The notes below the pieces were generated by a model. It searched no databases. It was not told where the DNA came from and worked only from the letters and a program-made list of their open reading frames with translations. DNA of 64,000 nt from Saccharopolyspora rosea (lineage in GTDB: Bacteria > Actinomycetota > Actinomycetes > Mycobacteriales > Pseudonocardiaceae): positions 6,386,001 through 6,450,000 of the forward strand of contig NZ_CP102826.1 of NCBI RefSeq assembly GCF_025643595.1. The letters are read 5' to 3'. This document shows, piece by piece, positions 44,575 through 52,255 of this stretch. The number at the start of each line of letters is the position of its first letter. Position 1 is the stretch's first letter. The translations under genes were made by a program, and so were the position numbers.

Positions 44575-45207
44575 TCAGCTCCCCCCGGTCGTGGCTGCCG
44601 TGGTCGCGGCGATCGCGCCTGCGGCCACGGCCGCCGCGGCGGACGCGACGACGGCTTCGACCGCGGCGCCGAGCTGCTCGCCCCGGCTGATCTGCTTGAG
44701 CCGCTTGAGCTCCTGCTTCGGCAATCGCCAGGTGCGGACCAGGCCGGTTGCGTGCGACAGGGCCGCCAGCAGCGCCGTGCGGTTGTCGACCTGCTGCTCA
44801 CCACGCGCGACCGCGCGCAGCTCGCCGATGAGCGCTTCGCGGGCAGCAGTGTCCGGGTAGTAGCGGCGGTAGCCGATGCCCAGCAGCGACTTGCGTTCGC
44901 AGCGCATCAGCCCCCGCCGGACCAGCGACTCGCAGTGGGTCGTGCGCGTGCCGCGCCGGGACTGGATGAACCGCGCCGCGTCGACGCGCTTGTTCTTCGC
45001 CCCCGCGCGCCGGGCCAGCAGCGCCAGCGCGGTGTCGGCCCACTGCTCGCCGGTCGGGCTCGGGTCGACCAGCTGCAGCTTCCTGCCCTCGAAGCGGATC
45101 CGCCCGCGCAGCACCAGTTCGCCGAGTTCGGCGGCGCCGGTGTGGTACCCGCCGCCGTCCTTGTGCAGCAGGAGCACGAATTCCTCGGGGAGGCTCAGCT
45201 GGGTCAT
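44575..45207 (-). CDS. GPP34-family phosphoprotein, copy 1
   Basis: The 210-residue protein matches the GPP34/GOLPH3 fold: LSLPEEFVLLLHKDGGGYH at the N-terminus, AAELGELVLRGRI, a helical core and a C-terminal hydrophobic, Ala/Thr-rich tail (VEAVVASAAAAVAAGAIAATTAATT). Bacterial members have unknown roles but bind phosphoinositide-like lipids in eukaryotes. A second family member lies next to it in the same direction 46 bp upstream, so the two form an operon of paralogs. The tail may insert in the membrane. Confidence 0.87.
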   Translation of the reverse strand: MTQLSLPEEFVLLLHKDGGGYHTGAAELGELVLRGRIRFEGRKLQLVDPSPTGEQWADTALALLARRAGAKNKRVDAARFIQSRRGTRTTHCESLVRRGLMRCERKSLLGIGYRRYYPDTAAREALIGELRAVARGEQQVDNRTALLAALSHATGLVRTWRLPKQELKRLKQISRGEQLGAAVEAVVASAAAAVAAGAIAATTAATTGGS

Positions 45208-45252
45208 CGCCCGAGTATCGCCCGGAAGCGGGGCGCGCGGACCGCTTTCGCC

Positions 45253-45921
45253 TCACCCGGTCGCGACGGCGGCGGGAATGGTCGTGACCGCGACGAGCAT
45301 CCCCGCGATGCGGGGGTCCACCCCGTCACCCAGCTCGCGGGCCGCCGCGATGGCCCGCATCCGGGTCACCTCGGCGTGCGCGAAGCCGAGCACGTGCACC
45401 AGGCCGGTGCGGTACACCAGCGCGCACAGCAGGGCGAGCCGGTCGTCGAGCGGGCGGTCGCCGCGCGCCGCCGCGCGCAGCTCCTCGATCAGCGCGTCCC
45501 GGTTGGGCCGGTCCGGGTGGTAGCGGTCGTCCGGGAACAGGCCGAGGAACCGGCGGCGCTCCCGCCGCAGCAGGCCGCGCTCGACGAGCACCTGGCGGTG
45601 CGTCCGGAACGCCCCGGTGCGGCTCTGCAGCCACACCCGCAGGTCGAGTTCGCCGTCCTCGCCGGCCCGGTCCCGGAACTCCGCCAGCATCCGGTCCATC
45701 CACGGCTGCCCGGTTCCGCTCCCGTCGACCAACCGGACCGCGCCACCGCGCACCTCGACGCGCCGCCGCAGCGCCAGCTCGGCGACCTCGGCGGCGACCG
45801 TGCCCAGCACCGGGCCGGCGGCGGTGTCGCAGGTGCCGTTGGGCCGGTGCACCAGCAGCACGAACTCGTCGGGCAGCGCGAGCAGGTTCGCGAACTCGGC
45901 CACGCTCCGAGTCTGGCGCAT
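45253..45921 (-). CDS. GPP34-family phosphoprotein, copy 2
   Basis: With the ATG at 45921 the protein has 222 residues and the same pattern as copy 1 (LLALPDEFVLLVHRPNGTCD, VAELALRRRVEV, DDRYHPDRPNRDALIEELRAAARGDRPLDDR, C-terminal VAVTTIPAAVATG). Sequence identity to copy 1 is modest, so the duplication is not recent. A TTG start 13 codons earlier is possible but has no better ribosome binding site. The gene diverges from the 2-oxo acid dehydrogenase operon across a 324-bp gap containing a perfect palindrome. Confidence 0.85.
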   Translation of the reverse strand: MRQTRSVAEFANLLALPDEFVLLVHRPNGTCDTAAGPVLGTVAAEVAELALRRRVEVRGGAVRLVDGSGTGQPWMDRMLAEFRDRAGEDGELDLRVWLQSRTGAFRTHRQVLVERGLLRRERRRFLGLFPDDRYHPDRPNRDALIEELRAAARGDRPLDDRLALLCALVYRTGLVHVLGFAHAEVTRMRAIAAARELGDGVDPRIAGMLVAVTTIPAAVATG

Positions 45922-46088
45922 TTCCGCCGCGTGCCGCAGGTGCTCGCCGCGATGCTCCAAGTCGCGTTAGTCGGACCTCCATTGCTCTGATGACCTGCGG
46001 ATTCTCCCGCCACCGCGCGTCACTACGGTGATCCGCGGGAAGGCCGTCGACCCGCACCGGGCCGGCGACGAATCCCTGTGGCAGGGCT

Positions 46089-46110
46089 CACGAAACCGGC
46101 GGGTTTCGTG
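46089..46110. promoter_or_regulatory. 22-bp perfect palindrome upstream of the 2-oxo acid dehydrogenase operon
   Basis: CACGAAACC (46089-46097) and GGTTTCGTG (46102-46110) surround GGCG. It lies 136 bp before the E1alpha ATG and about 170 bp from the GPP34 start. No U-run or neighbouring stop codon suggests a terminator, so an operator is more likely. The rest of the gap shows nothing else I can name. Confidence 0.6.
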
Positions 46111-46245
46111 CCAGGATGGCGGGGAGCGATCCAACCGCCGCGGTCGGACCCCGGGCGACCCACCAGGTCGCGAGGGCGTTCGGCCGTCGACTGCCGGACC
46201 ACAACGCCACAAGCGAGTGGACCGGCGTGACACGAGGAGATCCGA

Positions 46246-47466
46246 ATGTCCCCGGAACGATGGACGCGCCCCGGTGCTGCCGAAGGCACCTCCGGCCCCC
46301 CTGCCGCCACCGCAGCGAAACCCACACGGGAGCAGGTGATCGCCGGATTGCGGGCGACAAGTGAAGGCGGAGCAGACCTCGTCCAGCTCCTCACGCCAGA
46401 AGGTGAGCGGGTCCAGCACCCGGACTTCGACATCGACCTCGACGACGCGCAGCTGCGCGACCTGTACCGCGACATGGTGCTGGTCCGCCGCGCCGACCGG
46501 GAGGGCAACGCGCTCCAGCGGCAGGGCCAGCTGGGCATCTGGGTCCCGCTGCTGGGCCAGGAAGCCGCCCAGATCGGTGCGGGGCGCGCGCTGCGGGCGC
46601 AGGACATGGCCTTCCCGAGCTACCGGGAGCACGGCGTCGCGTGGTGCCGCGGCATCGACCCGACCGACCTGCTGGGCATCTTCCGCGGTACCGACCACGG
46701 CAGTTGGGACCCGGCCACGACCGGTTTCCACCTGTACACGATCGTCATCGGCAACCAGTGCCTGAACGCCACCGGCTACGCCATGGGCCAGCGCTTCGAC
46801 GGCAAGGTCGGCGACCAGGACGGCGAAGCCACCATGGTGTTCTTCGGCGACGGCGCCACCAGCCAGGGCGACGTGCACGAGGCGATGGTGTGGTCGGCGG
46901 TCTACGACGCCCCGGTGGTCTTCTTCTGCCAGAACAACCAGTGGGCGATCTCCGAGCCCCTGGAGCGCCAGACCCGCGTCCCGCTGTACCGGCGCGCCGC
47001 CGGGTACGGCTTCCCGGGCATCCGGGTGGACGGCAACGACGTGCTCGCCAGCCTGGCGGTCTCCCGCTGGGCGCTCGACGAGTGCCGCAGCGGCAACGGC
47101 CCGGTGCTGATCGAGGCGTTCACCTACCGGATGGACGCGCACACCACGTCCGACGACCCGACCCGCTACCGGCTGGCCGACGAGATGGAGGCGTGGAAGC
47201 TCAAGGACCCGATCGAGCGGCTGCGGGTGCACCTGATCCGCGAACAGCTCGCCGACCAGGACTTCTTCGACCGCGTCGACGCCGAGGCCGACGAGCTGGC
47301 CGTGCGGCTGCGCGACTTCTGCTTCAACATGCCCGACCCGCCGCCGGAACGGATCTTCTCCGAGGTGTACGCCGAGGAGACCCCCCAGATCGCCGCCCAG
47401 CGCGAGGACTACCTGCGCTACCTCGCCGGGTTCGCCGACGACGCGATGGCCGGAGGTGTTCGCTGA
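46246..47466 (+). CDS. 2-oxo acid dehydrogenase E1 alpha subunit (pyruvate or branched-chain type)
   Basis: The 406-residue subunit has the thiamine-diphosphate motif GDGATSQGDVHEAMVWSAVYDAPVVFFCQNN at 201-231 and LPSYREHGVAWCRG-like FPSYREHGVAWCRG near residue 123. The phosphorylation-loop-like TYRMDAHTTSDDPTRYR is also present. It decarboxylates a 2-oxo acid and passes the acyl group to the lipoyl E2. The alpha/beta E1 split, as opposed to a homodimeric AceE, and the order E1alpha-E1beta-E2 fit the branched-chain complex of actinobacteria (BkdABC, Rv2497c-Rv2495c). ATG has GAGGAG upstream. The stop overlaps the E1beta ATG by one base. Confidence 0.93.
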   Translation: MSPERWTRPGAAEGTSGPPAATAAKPTREQVIAGLRATSEGGADLVQLLTPEGERVQHPDFDIDLDDAQLRDLYRDMVLVRRADREGNALQRQGQLGIWVPLLGQEAAQIGAGRALRAQDMAFPSYREHGVAWCRGIDPTDLLGIFRGTDHGSWDPATTGFHLYTIVIGNQCLNATGYAMGQRFDGKVGDQDGEATMVFFGDGATSQGDVHEAMVWSAVYDAPVVFFCQNNQWAISEPLERQTRVPLYRRAAGYGFPGIRVDGNDVLASLAVSRWALDECRSGNGPVLIEAFTYRMDAHTTSDDPTRYRLADEMEAWKLKDPIERLRVHLIREQLADQDFFDRVDAEADELAVRLRDFCFNMPDPPPERIFSEVYAEETPQIAAQREDYLRYLAGFADDAMAGGVR

Positions 47467-48485
47467 TGGCCGCCCCCACCCTGGAGCGCCCGACCGGAAC
47501 GGCCGGGGCCACGCAGACCGTCACCCTCGCCAAGGCCCTCAACCTGGGGCTGCGCGCGTCGCTGGAACGCGACCCGAAGGTCCTGGTCATGGGCGAGGAC
47601 GTGGGCAGGCTCGGCGGTGTCTTCCGGATCACCGACGGGCTGCAGAAGGACTTCGGCGAGCACCGCGTGCTGGACACCCCGCTGGCCGAGTCCGGGATCA
47701 TCGGCACCGCCATCGGCCTGGCCATCCGCGGCTACCGGCCGGTGTGCGAGATCCAGTTCGACGGGTTCATCTTCCCCGGCTTCGACCAGATCATCTCCCA
47801 GCTGGCCAAGCTGCACTTCCGCAGCCAGGGCAAGGTCAAGATGCCGATCGTGGTGCGGGTGCCCTTCGGCGGCGGCATCGGTGCCGTGGAGCACCACTCG
47901 GAGTCCCCGGAGTCGCTGTTCGCGCACATCGGCGGGCTCAAGGTGGTGTCCTGCTCGAACCCGGTGGACGCCTACTGGATGATCCAGCAGGCCATCGAGT
48001 GCGACGACCCGGTGCTGTTCTTCGAGCCGAAGCGCCGCTACTACGAGAAGTCCGAGCTGGACACGACCGTCGACCCGGCACCGCTGTTCAGCTCGCGGGT
48101 GCTGCGCGGCGGCAGCTCGGCCACCGTGGCCGCCTACGGGCCGATGGTGCGCACCTGCCTGGACGCGGCGACCGCCGCCGAGGAGGACGGCATCGACCTG
48201 GAGGTCATCGACCTGCGCACGCTGTCGCCGCTGGACCTCGGCCCGGTCTTCGACTCGGTGCGCCGCACCGGACGGCTGGTGCTGGCCAGCGAGGCGCCCG
48301 GGGAGTCCTCGGTGACCTCGGAGATCGCCACCCAGGTGCAGCAGGAGTGCTTCTACTCGCTGGAGGCCCCGGTGCTGCGCGCGACCGGATTCGACACCCC
48401 GTACCCGCCGAGCAAGCTGGAGGAGGGCTACCTGCCCGACCTGGACCGGGTGCTCGACGTCGTCGACCGTTCGCTGGCGTACTGA
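47466..48485 (+). CDS. 2-oxo acid dehydrogenase E1 beta subunit
   Basis: The 339-residue subunit has VLVMGEDVGRLGGVFRITDGL, RVLDTPLAESGIIGTAIGLAIRG with the catalytic Glu, EIQFDGFIFPGFDQIISQLAK and the C-terminal APVLRATGFDTPYPPSKLEEGYLPD. It completes the alpha2beta2 thiamine-dependent E1 that converts branched-chain 2-oxo acids or pyruvate. Start and stop overlap (TGATG) with E1alpha guarantees coupling. E2 follows after 11 bp. The enzyme supplies acyl-CoA starters for branched-chain fatty acid synthesis. Confidence 0.94.
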   Translation: MAAPTLERPTGTAGATQTVTLAKALNLGLRASLERDPKVLVMGEDVGRLGGVFRITDGLQKDFGEHRVLDTPLAESGIIGTAIGLAIRGYRPVCEIQFDGFIFPGFDQIISQLAKLHFRSQGKVKMPIVVRVPFGGGIGAVEHHSESPESLFAHIGGLKVVSCSNPVDAYWMIQQAIECDDPVLFFEPKRRYYEKSELDTTVDPAPLFSSRVLRGGSSATVAAYGPMVRTCLDAATAAEEDGIDLEVIDLRTLSPLDLGPVFDSVRRTGRLVLASEAPGESSVTSEIATQVQQECFYSLEAPVLRATGFDTPYPPSKLEEGYLPDLDRVLDVVDRSLAY

Positions 48486-48496
48486 GGGAGGCGTTC

Positions 48497-49846
48497 ATGG
48501 CGATCAAGCACTTCCCGCTGCCCGACGTCGGCGAGGGGTTGACGGAGGCGGAGATCCTGGGCTGGAAGGTCGGGCCCGGCGACGAGGTGACGGTCAACCA
48601 GACCATCGTGGAGATCGAGACGGCCAAGGCGTCGGTCGAACTGCCCTGCCCGTGGGCGGGCCAGGTGCAGGAACTGCTCGTGCAGCCGGGGCAGACCGTC
48701 GAGGTGGGGACCCCGATCATCGCGATCGACCTGGCCTCGGCCGACGCCGAACCCGCCGCCGAGTCCGGCAAGATCGGCGAGGAGTCCAACGGGCGCATCG
48801 CCACGCTCGTCGGCTACGGCCCGCGCACGTCCAGCACCAAGCGCCGTCCGCGCAAGGCCGCCTCCGGCGGGGGCGCGGCCGCGGCGCAGCAGGCGTTGCA
48901 GGGCGCGATGCAGTCCGGTGGCGCAGCGCCGGTGGCGCCGCCGGAGGAGCCCGCCGCTCCACCGTCCAACGGCACGGCGGGCAACGGCGGTTTCGTGCCG
49001 CTGGCGAAGCCGCCGGTGCGCAAGCTGGCGAAGGATCTCGGCGTCGACCTGGGCGCGCTCACCGGCTCCGGCACCGGCGGCGTGATCACCCGGGACGACG
49101 TCCGGTCCGCCGCCGCGGTCGAGCCCGCGGCACCGGCGGCGCCGGGGGCCCGGGAACGGCGAGTGCCGATCCGCGGTGTCCGCAAGGCGACGGCGCAGGC
49201 CATGGTGGACAGCGCGTTCACCGCCCCGCACGTCACCGAGTTCCTGACCGTCGACGTGACGCCGATGATGCAGTTGCGGGAACGGCTCAAGTCGCACCCG
49301 GAGTTCCGGGACGTCAAGGTCACGCCGCTGGCGTTCGCCGCGAAGGCGGTGTGCCTGGCGGTGCGCCGCACCCCGGACGTCAACGCGACCTGGGACGAGG
49401 CGGCGGGCGAGATCGTCTACAAGGACTACGTGCACCTGGGCATCGCGGCCGCCACCGACCGCGGTCTCGTGGTGCCGAAGGTCCGGGACGCCGACGGCAT
49501 GTCGCTGCGGCAGCTCGCCGAAGCGCTGGAACAGCTCACCACCACGGCCCGGGACGGCAAGACCTCCCCGGCCGACATGCTGGGCGGCACGTTCACCATC
49601 ACCAACGTCGGCGTGTTCGGGGTCGACACCGGCACGCCGATCATCAACCCGGGCGAGTCGGCGATCCTCGCGGTCGGCGCGATCCGGGACATGCCGTGGG
49701 TGGTGGACGGCCAGGTGGTGCCGCGCAAGGTCTGCCAGCTCGCGCTGAGCTTCGACCACCGGGTGGTCGACGGCCAGCAGGGCTCGCAGTTCCTCGCCGA
49801 CGTCGGCGCCCTGCTCTCCGACCCGAGCATGGCCATCACGTACTGA
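48497..49846 (+). CDS. Dihydrolipoamide acyltransferase E2 component
   Basis: The 449-residue protein has a single lipoyl domain (1-80) with modified Lys44 in IETAKASVE, a long Ala/Gly/Pro linker, a subunit-binding domain (about 170-205: KPPVRKLAKDLGVDLGALTGSGTGGVITRDDV) and a catalytic core ending SFDHRVVDG with His421 and Asp425. It transfers the acyl group to CoA. GAGGGAGG precedes the ATG. No E3 (lipoamide dehydrogenase) is in the operon. A strong terminator closes it. Confidence 0.95.
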   Translation: MAIKHFPLPDVGEGLTEAEILGWKVGPGDEVTVNQTIVEIETAKASVELPCPWAGQVQELLVQPGQTVEVGTPIIAIDLASADAEPAAESGKIGEESNGRIATLVGYGPRTSSTKRRPRKAASGGGAAAAQQALQGAMQSGGAAPVAPPEEPAAPPSNGTAGNGGFVPLAKPPVRKLAKDLGVDLGALTGSGTGGVITRDDVRSAAAVEPAAPAAPGARERRVPIRGVRKATAQAMVDSAFTAPHVTEFLTVDVTPMMQLRERLKSHPEFRDVKVTPLAFAAKAVCLAVRRTPDVNATWDEAAGEIVYKDYVHLGIAAATDRGLVVPKVRDADGMSLRQLAEALEQLTTTARDGKTSPADMLGGTFTITNVGVFGVDTGTPIINPGESAILAVGAIRDMPWVVDGQVVPRKVCQLALSFDHRVVDGQQGSQFLADVGALLSDPSMAITY

Positions 49847-49857
49847 CGCCGAACGAC

Positions 49858-49894
49858 CGCGACGGCCCCTCCCCGGCGGGGAGGGGCCGTCGCG
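49858..49894. terminator. Bidirectional terminator
   Basis: Seventeen-base arms (49858-49874 and 49878-49894) pair perfectly with a 3-nt loop, between E2 and the convergent PNPOx gene. Confidence 0.93.
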
Positions 49895-50368
49895 TCATGC
49901 CCGGTGGAAGGTCCGGATGCCCTCGGCCGGGCGCCAGAGCGTGATGACCAGGTGCGTCTGGTCGTCGGAGACCGCCGTGGTCACGGCCTCGGTGAGGTCG
50001 AGCCGGAACAGGTGCGAGTCCGGGCTCGGCGGCCGCACCTCCTCGACCCAGGCCCGCTGTTCGGCGCCGACGACCTCGACCGCCCGGCCGGAGATCTTGA
50101 CGTCGCCGCCGCCCTCCATCGACCCGTCACCGGGGTTGACGTGCAACGCGAACCGCCCGTCCCGGCGCAGGTCGAGGGCCTTGCGCGCACTGGGCATCGA
50201 CCCGATCACCAGGTCCGCGCCCCACCAGGACACCTCCGTACCGCTGACCCGCGGTGACCCGTCGTGCCGCACGGTGGCGAGCACGTGGTGCCGGAACGCC
50301 TGGAACCGCTCCCGGACGACCCCGGCCAGGTCCGGGGCCTCCGTTGCGAACTTCTCCCAAGTTGCCAC
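49895..50368 (-). CDS. Pyridoxamine 5'-phosphate oxidase-family protein
   Basis: The 157-residue split-barrel protein has FQAFRHHVLATVRHDGSPRVSGTEVSWWGADLVIGS, MPSARKALDLRRDGRFALHVNPGDGSMEGGGDVKISGRAVEV and a C-terminal THLVITLWRPAEGIRTFHR. This is the single-domain FMN- or F420-binding group of unknown substrate common in actinobacteria. It differs from the PNPOx-like protein at 20697 in length and lacks its N-terminal extension. The stop lies against the terminator. Nothing links it functionally to its neighbours. Confidence 0.88.
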   Translation of the reverse strand: MATWEKFATEAPDLAGVVRERFQAFRHHVLATVRHDGSPRVSGTEVSWWGADLVIGSMPSARKALDLRRDGRFALHVNPGDGSMEGGGDVKISGRAVEVVGAEQRAWVEEVRPPSPDSHLFRLDLTEAVTTAVSDDQTHLVITLWRPAEGIRTFHRA

Positions 50369-50412
50369 CCGAGCAGGATGGCGGCGAACCCCGACAGAAC
50401 GGGGCGGAGCGC

Positions 50413-50619
50413 TCAGCGCTCCTTGCGGCGTCGGCCGCCCCGGCGGGAGCCCGCCGACGAATCCGCGACCACGACCTCGTCCTTGACCGGTTCCTGCTCC
50501 TCGCGCAGGAAGTCGAACGCGTGCTGGTCGAAGTCGTGGATGTCGATGTTCGGGAGCTCGCCGAGCTCCTGCTGCAGTTCGCCGAAGATGGGGGTCTCCG
50601 GGTCAACGGTGGTCTTCAC
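50413..50619 (-). CDS. Small acidic protein with basic tail, hypothetical
   Basis: The 68-residue product starts at a GTG with GGGAGGG 8 bp upstream. Residues 1-52 are acidic and helical (FGELQQELGELPNIDIHDFDQHAFDFLREEQEPVKDE); the last ten are almost all basic (RRGGRRRKER). No family is recognised. The bipolar layout could suit a nucleic-acid- or ribosome-associated partner, or a peptide with leader and core, but neither is shown. No modification enzyme lies beside it, which argues against a RiPP. Coding is supported by the ribosome binding site and codon pattern. Confidence 0.55.
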   Translation of the reverse strand: MKTTVDPETPIFGELQQELGELPNIDIHDFDQHAFDFLREEQEPVKDEVVVADSSAGSRRGGRRRKER

Positions 50620-51041
50620 GGCTTCGCCCTCCCGTTTCACTCTCGCAGCCGCTCCCGACCCGCCCCGGGCGGTGCGCCCGCGACGGCTCCGGTCGCGCCG
50701 GGCCCTCCCCGCGGCCCGTCCGACGCGGACGGTGCCACGCCGGCCCTCCGCGTCGTGAGACGTCCACCGCCCCGGGCGATGGTGCGCCTCGAACCGACTT
50801 TCATCCGTTCGGACGAGTGTCGGTGGTGGACCTGCCCAATCTGAACAGGTGCCCAACCCACGGAATCCTGCACGTAACACGCTCAACATCGGGAGGCTTT
50901 GTGCAATTCCGCACCGTGGCGATCGCCACTCCGCCGACAGGGCGACATCACCTGGCCGTGCTAAATGGGGCGCGCCCGCCCGCCGCGCGCACGAAGATCC
51001 CGGCTTGCCGGGAGCCCCCCGGCGGAAAGGAGACAGGTTCC
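50620..51041. other. Intergenic stretch before the small secreted protein gene
   Basis: About 420 bp without a supported gene. A short hairpin with TCCCGGC/GCCGGGA arms lies at about 50998-51013, followed by GAAAGGAG before the next ATG. A frame continues upstream of that ATG but is unlike any protein and precedes the signal peptide, so I treat it as leader. Confidence 0.45.
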
Positions 51042-51239
51042 ATGACAACCGGGAAGAACGCACTCGTCACCGCCGCGATCGGCCTCACCGCCCTGCTGGG
51101 CGCGGCCACGCCGGCGCTCGCCGCACCGTCGGCCACCGCGCACGAGTGCCTCCGCGCAGGCGGCCACGTCGTCCCCCTGCAGAACGGCATGCAGGTCTGC
51201 GTGGGCGGCTGGCTGCACAACGAGCTCCTCGAAGGCTGA
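51042..51239 (+). CDS. Small secreted protein, two cysteines
   Basis: The 65-residue product has a signal peptide (KNALVTAAIGLTALLGAATPALAAP, cleavage after ALA near residue 27) and a mature part of about 38 residues with two Cys (HECLRAGG and QVCVGGW), likely disulfide-bonded. The family is not recognised. A GAAAGGAGACAGG ribosome binding site precedes the ATG. It recalls the protein at 38134 in size and Cys number but shares no clear motif. A hairpin terminator follows 7 bp after the stop. Confidence 0.75.
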   Translation: MTTGKNALVTAAIGLTALLGAATPALAAPSATAHECLRAGGHVVPLQNGMQVCVGGWLHNELLEG

Positions 51240-51245
51240 GCCACC

Positions 51246-51271
51246 GGGCGCCTCCACGAGTGGAGGCGCCC
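51246..51271 (+). terminator. Terminator of the small secreted protein gene
   Basis: GGGCGCCTCCA (51246-51256) pairs with TGGAGGCGCCC (51261-51271), 4-nt loop. Confidence 0.9.
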
Positions 51272-51281
51272 TCGCCCACCC

Positions 51282-51368
51282 GGCGCGATCTACGACATCT
51301 TCGAGGGCACCGAGCAGGTCCAGCAGCTGGTCGTCGCCCGCGCCATCTCGGGCCGCCACATCGCCTGA
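51282..51368 (+). pseudogene. Acyl-CoA dehydrogenase 3' fragment
   Basis: The frame encodes AIYDIFEGTEQVQQLVVA and then RAISGRHIA before a stop: the last 28 residues of an acyl-CoA dehydrogenase, almost identical to the C-terminus of the intact enzyme at 54889-56097, which lies on the other strand. Everything upstream is lost; the sequence before it is the terminator of the small secreted gene. Third-position changes show it came from a diverged paralog and not from a recent copy. It marks the left edge of an accessory island. The 271 bp to 51639 hold nothing recognisable. Confidence 0.85.
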
Positions 51369-51639
51369 CGCGCGGCGACCGGCTTCCTCCGACTGATCGG
51401 GCCGGCCCGCTGGGGGCGCCCGGACATCCGGTTGTGGAAGTTTTCGGACGCGGCGGAACCTGGGGGCACCGACGTCAATTCATCGGACGTCGTGGGAGCC
51501 CTGGTGCCGGTGGAGTTCGATCCGCTCAGGTGCGGGGTTGGTTCCGACGTGCACGGGAGCAGCGCCCAAGAATCCGACGAGGAAGACGGCGATTGACTTC
51601 CGTGCGCTTGTCTGAGGCTGGATGCGATCGGCTGTCCGG

Positions 51640-52251
51640 CTACCGATCGCCGCTGGCGTTGCGGGCGTCGGCGGCAAGCTCAGGGAAAGCGTTCCTCAGC
51701 GCTGCGTTGGTCTTCGCGCCGTTGGCGACGGAGTGGCGGATGCCCAGGTAGACGTAGTCCCAGAGCCGGGGATTCGATTGGATCAGTCGTAGCGGGATTC
51801 CAATACCACCGTTGCGGTCGGTGAGCACCACTTCGTGGCTGAGCCCCTGCCCGCGTACCGCGTACTTGACGCTGATCAGTTCGTACGTGCGCACCCAATG
51901 GCCCTTGAACTGCACCCAGTCGGCGCCTGCTGTCAGCACGTCGGATCGTCCCTTGTAGACCAGGAACGCAAAGTACGGGATGAGGATCGCCCAGGTGAAC
52001 CAGTAGGTGAGCGCTTCGAAACCGCTGTCGAGGATGAACACGACCAGCAGAAGCACGATCGGAATGGGCGCGGACAGCCACACGCTCCGCTTCGACTCCC
52101 GGTAGCACTCCAGGACCGGGCCCTGCCCTTCGGGCGGATCAGGGACCCGCGACGGCGTCTTCTCCGCTTCGCCTCCCCGATACTGGACCGGCACCGCGGG
52201 CGGACGTGGCTGACCGGTCTGCGAGTCCGGCCGTGGTGGCAGACCAGGCAT
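51640..52251 (-). CDS. Membrane protein of the T7SS-like operon
   Basis: The 203-residue protein has a Pro-rich N-terminus, two membrane helices (about 60-82 and 86-103: SAPIPIVLLLVVFILDSGF, WFTWAILIPYFAFLVY) and a C-terminal domain of about 95 residues with a PH-like beta pattern (VLTAGADWVQFKGHWVRTYELISVKYAVRG). The family is not recognised with certainty. It starts 4 bp after the LXG-like gene and is the last gene of a four-gene operon. It might be the immunity or membrane partner of the LXG-like protein; that is inference from position only. GGTGAG precedes the ATG. Confidence 0.7.
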   Translation of the reverse strand: MPGLPPRPDSQTGQPRPPAVPVQYRGGEAEKTPSRVPDPPEGQGPVLECYRESKRSVWLSAPIPIVLLLVVFILDSGFEALTYWFTWAILIPYFAFLVYKGRSDVLTAGADWVQFKGHWVRTYELISVKYAVRGQGLSHEVVLTDRNGGIGIPLRLIQSNPRLWDYVYLGIRHSVANGAKTNAALRNAFPELAADARNASGDR

Positions 52252-52255
52252 GTTC

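Noticed and set aside
50413..50619. RiPP precursor peptide
   Set aside because: Considered because of the leader-like acidic part and distinct tail, but no modifying enzyme, protease or transporter is adjacent.
51480..51677. Minus-strand frame of 65 codons next to the acyl-CoA dehydrogenase fragment
   Set aside because: It overlaps the end of the membrane-protein gene and lacks a ribosome binding site or recognisable domain.
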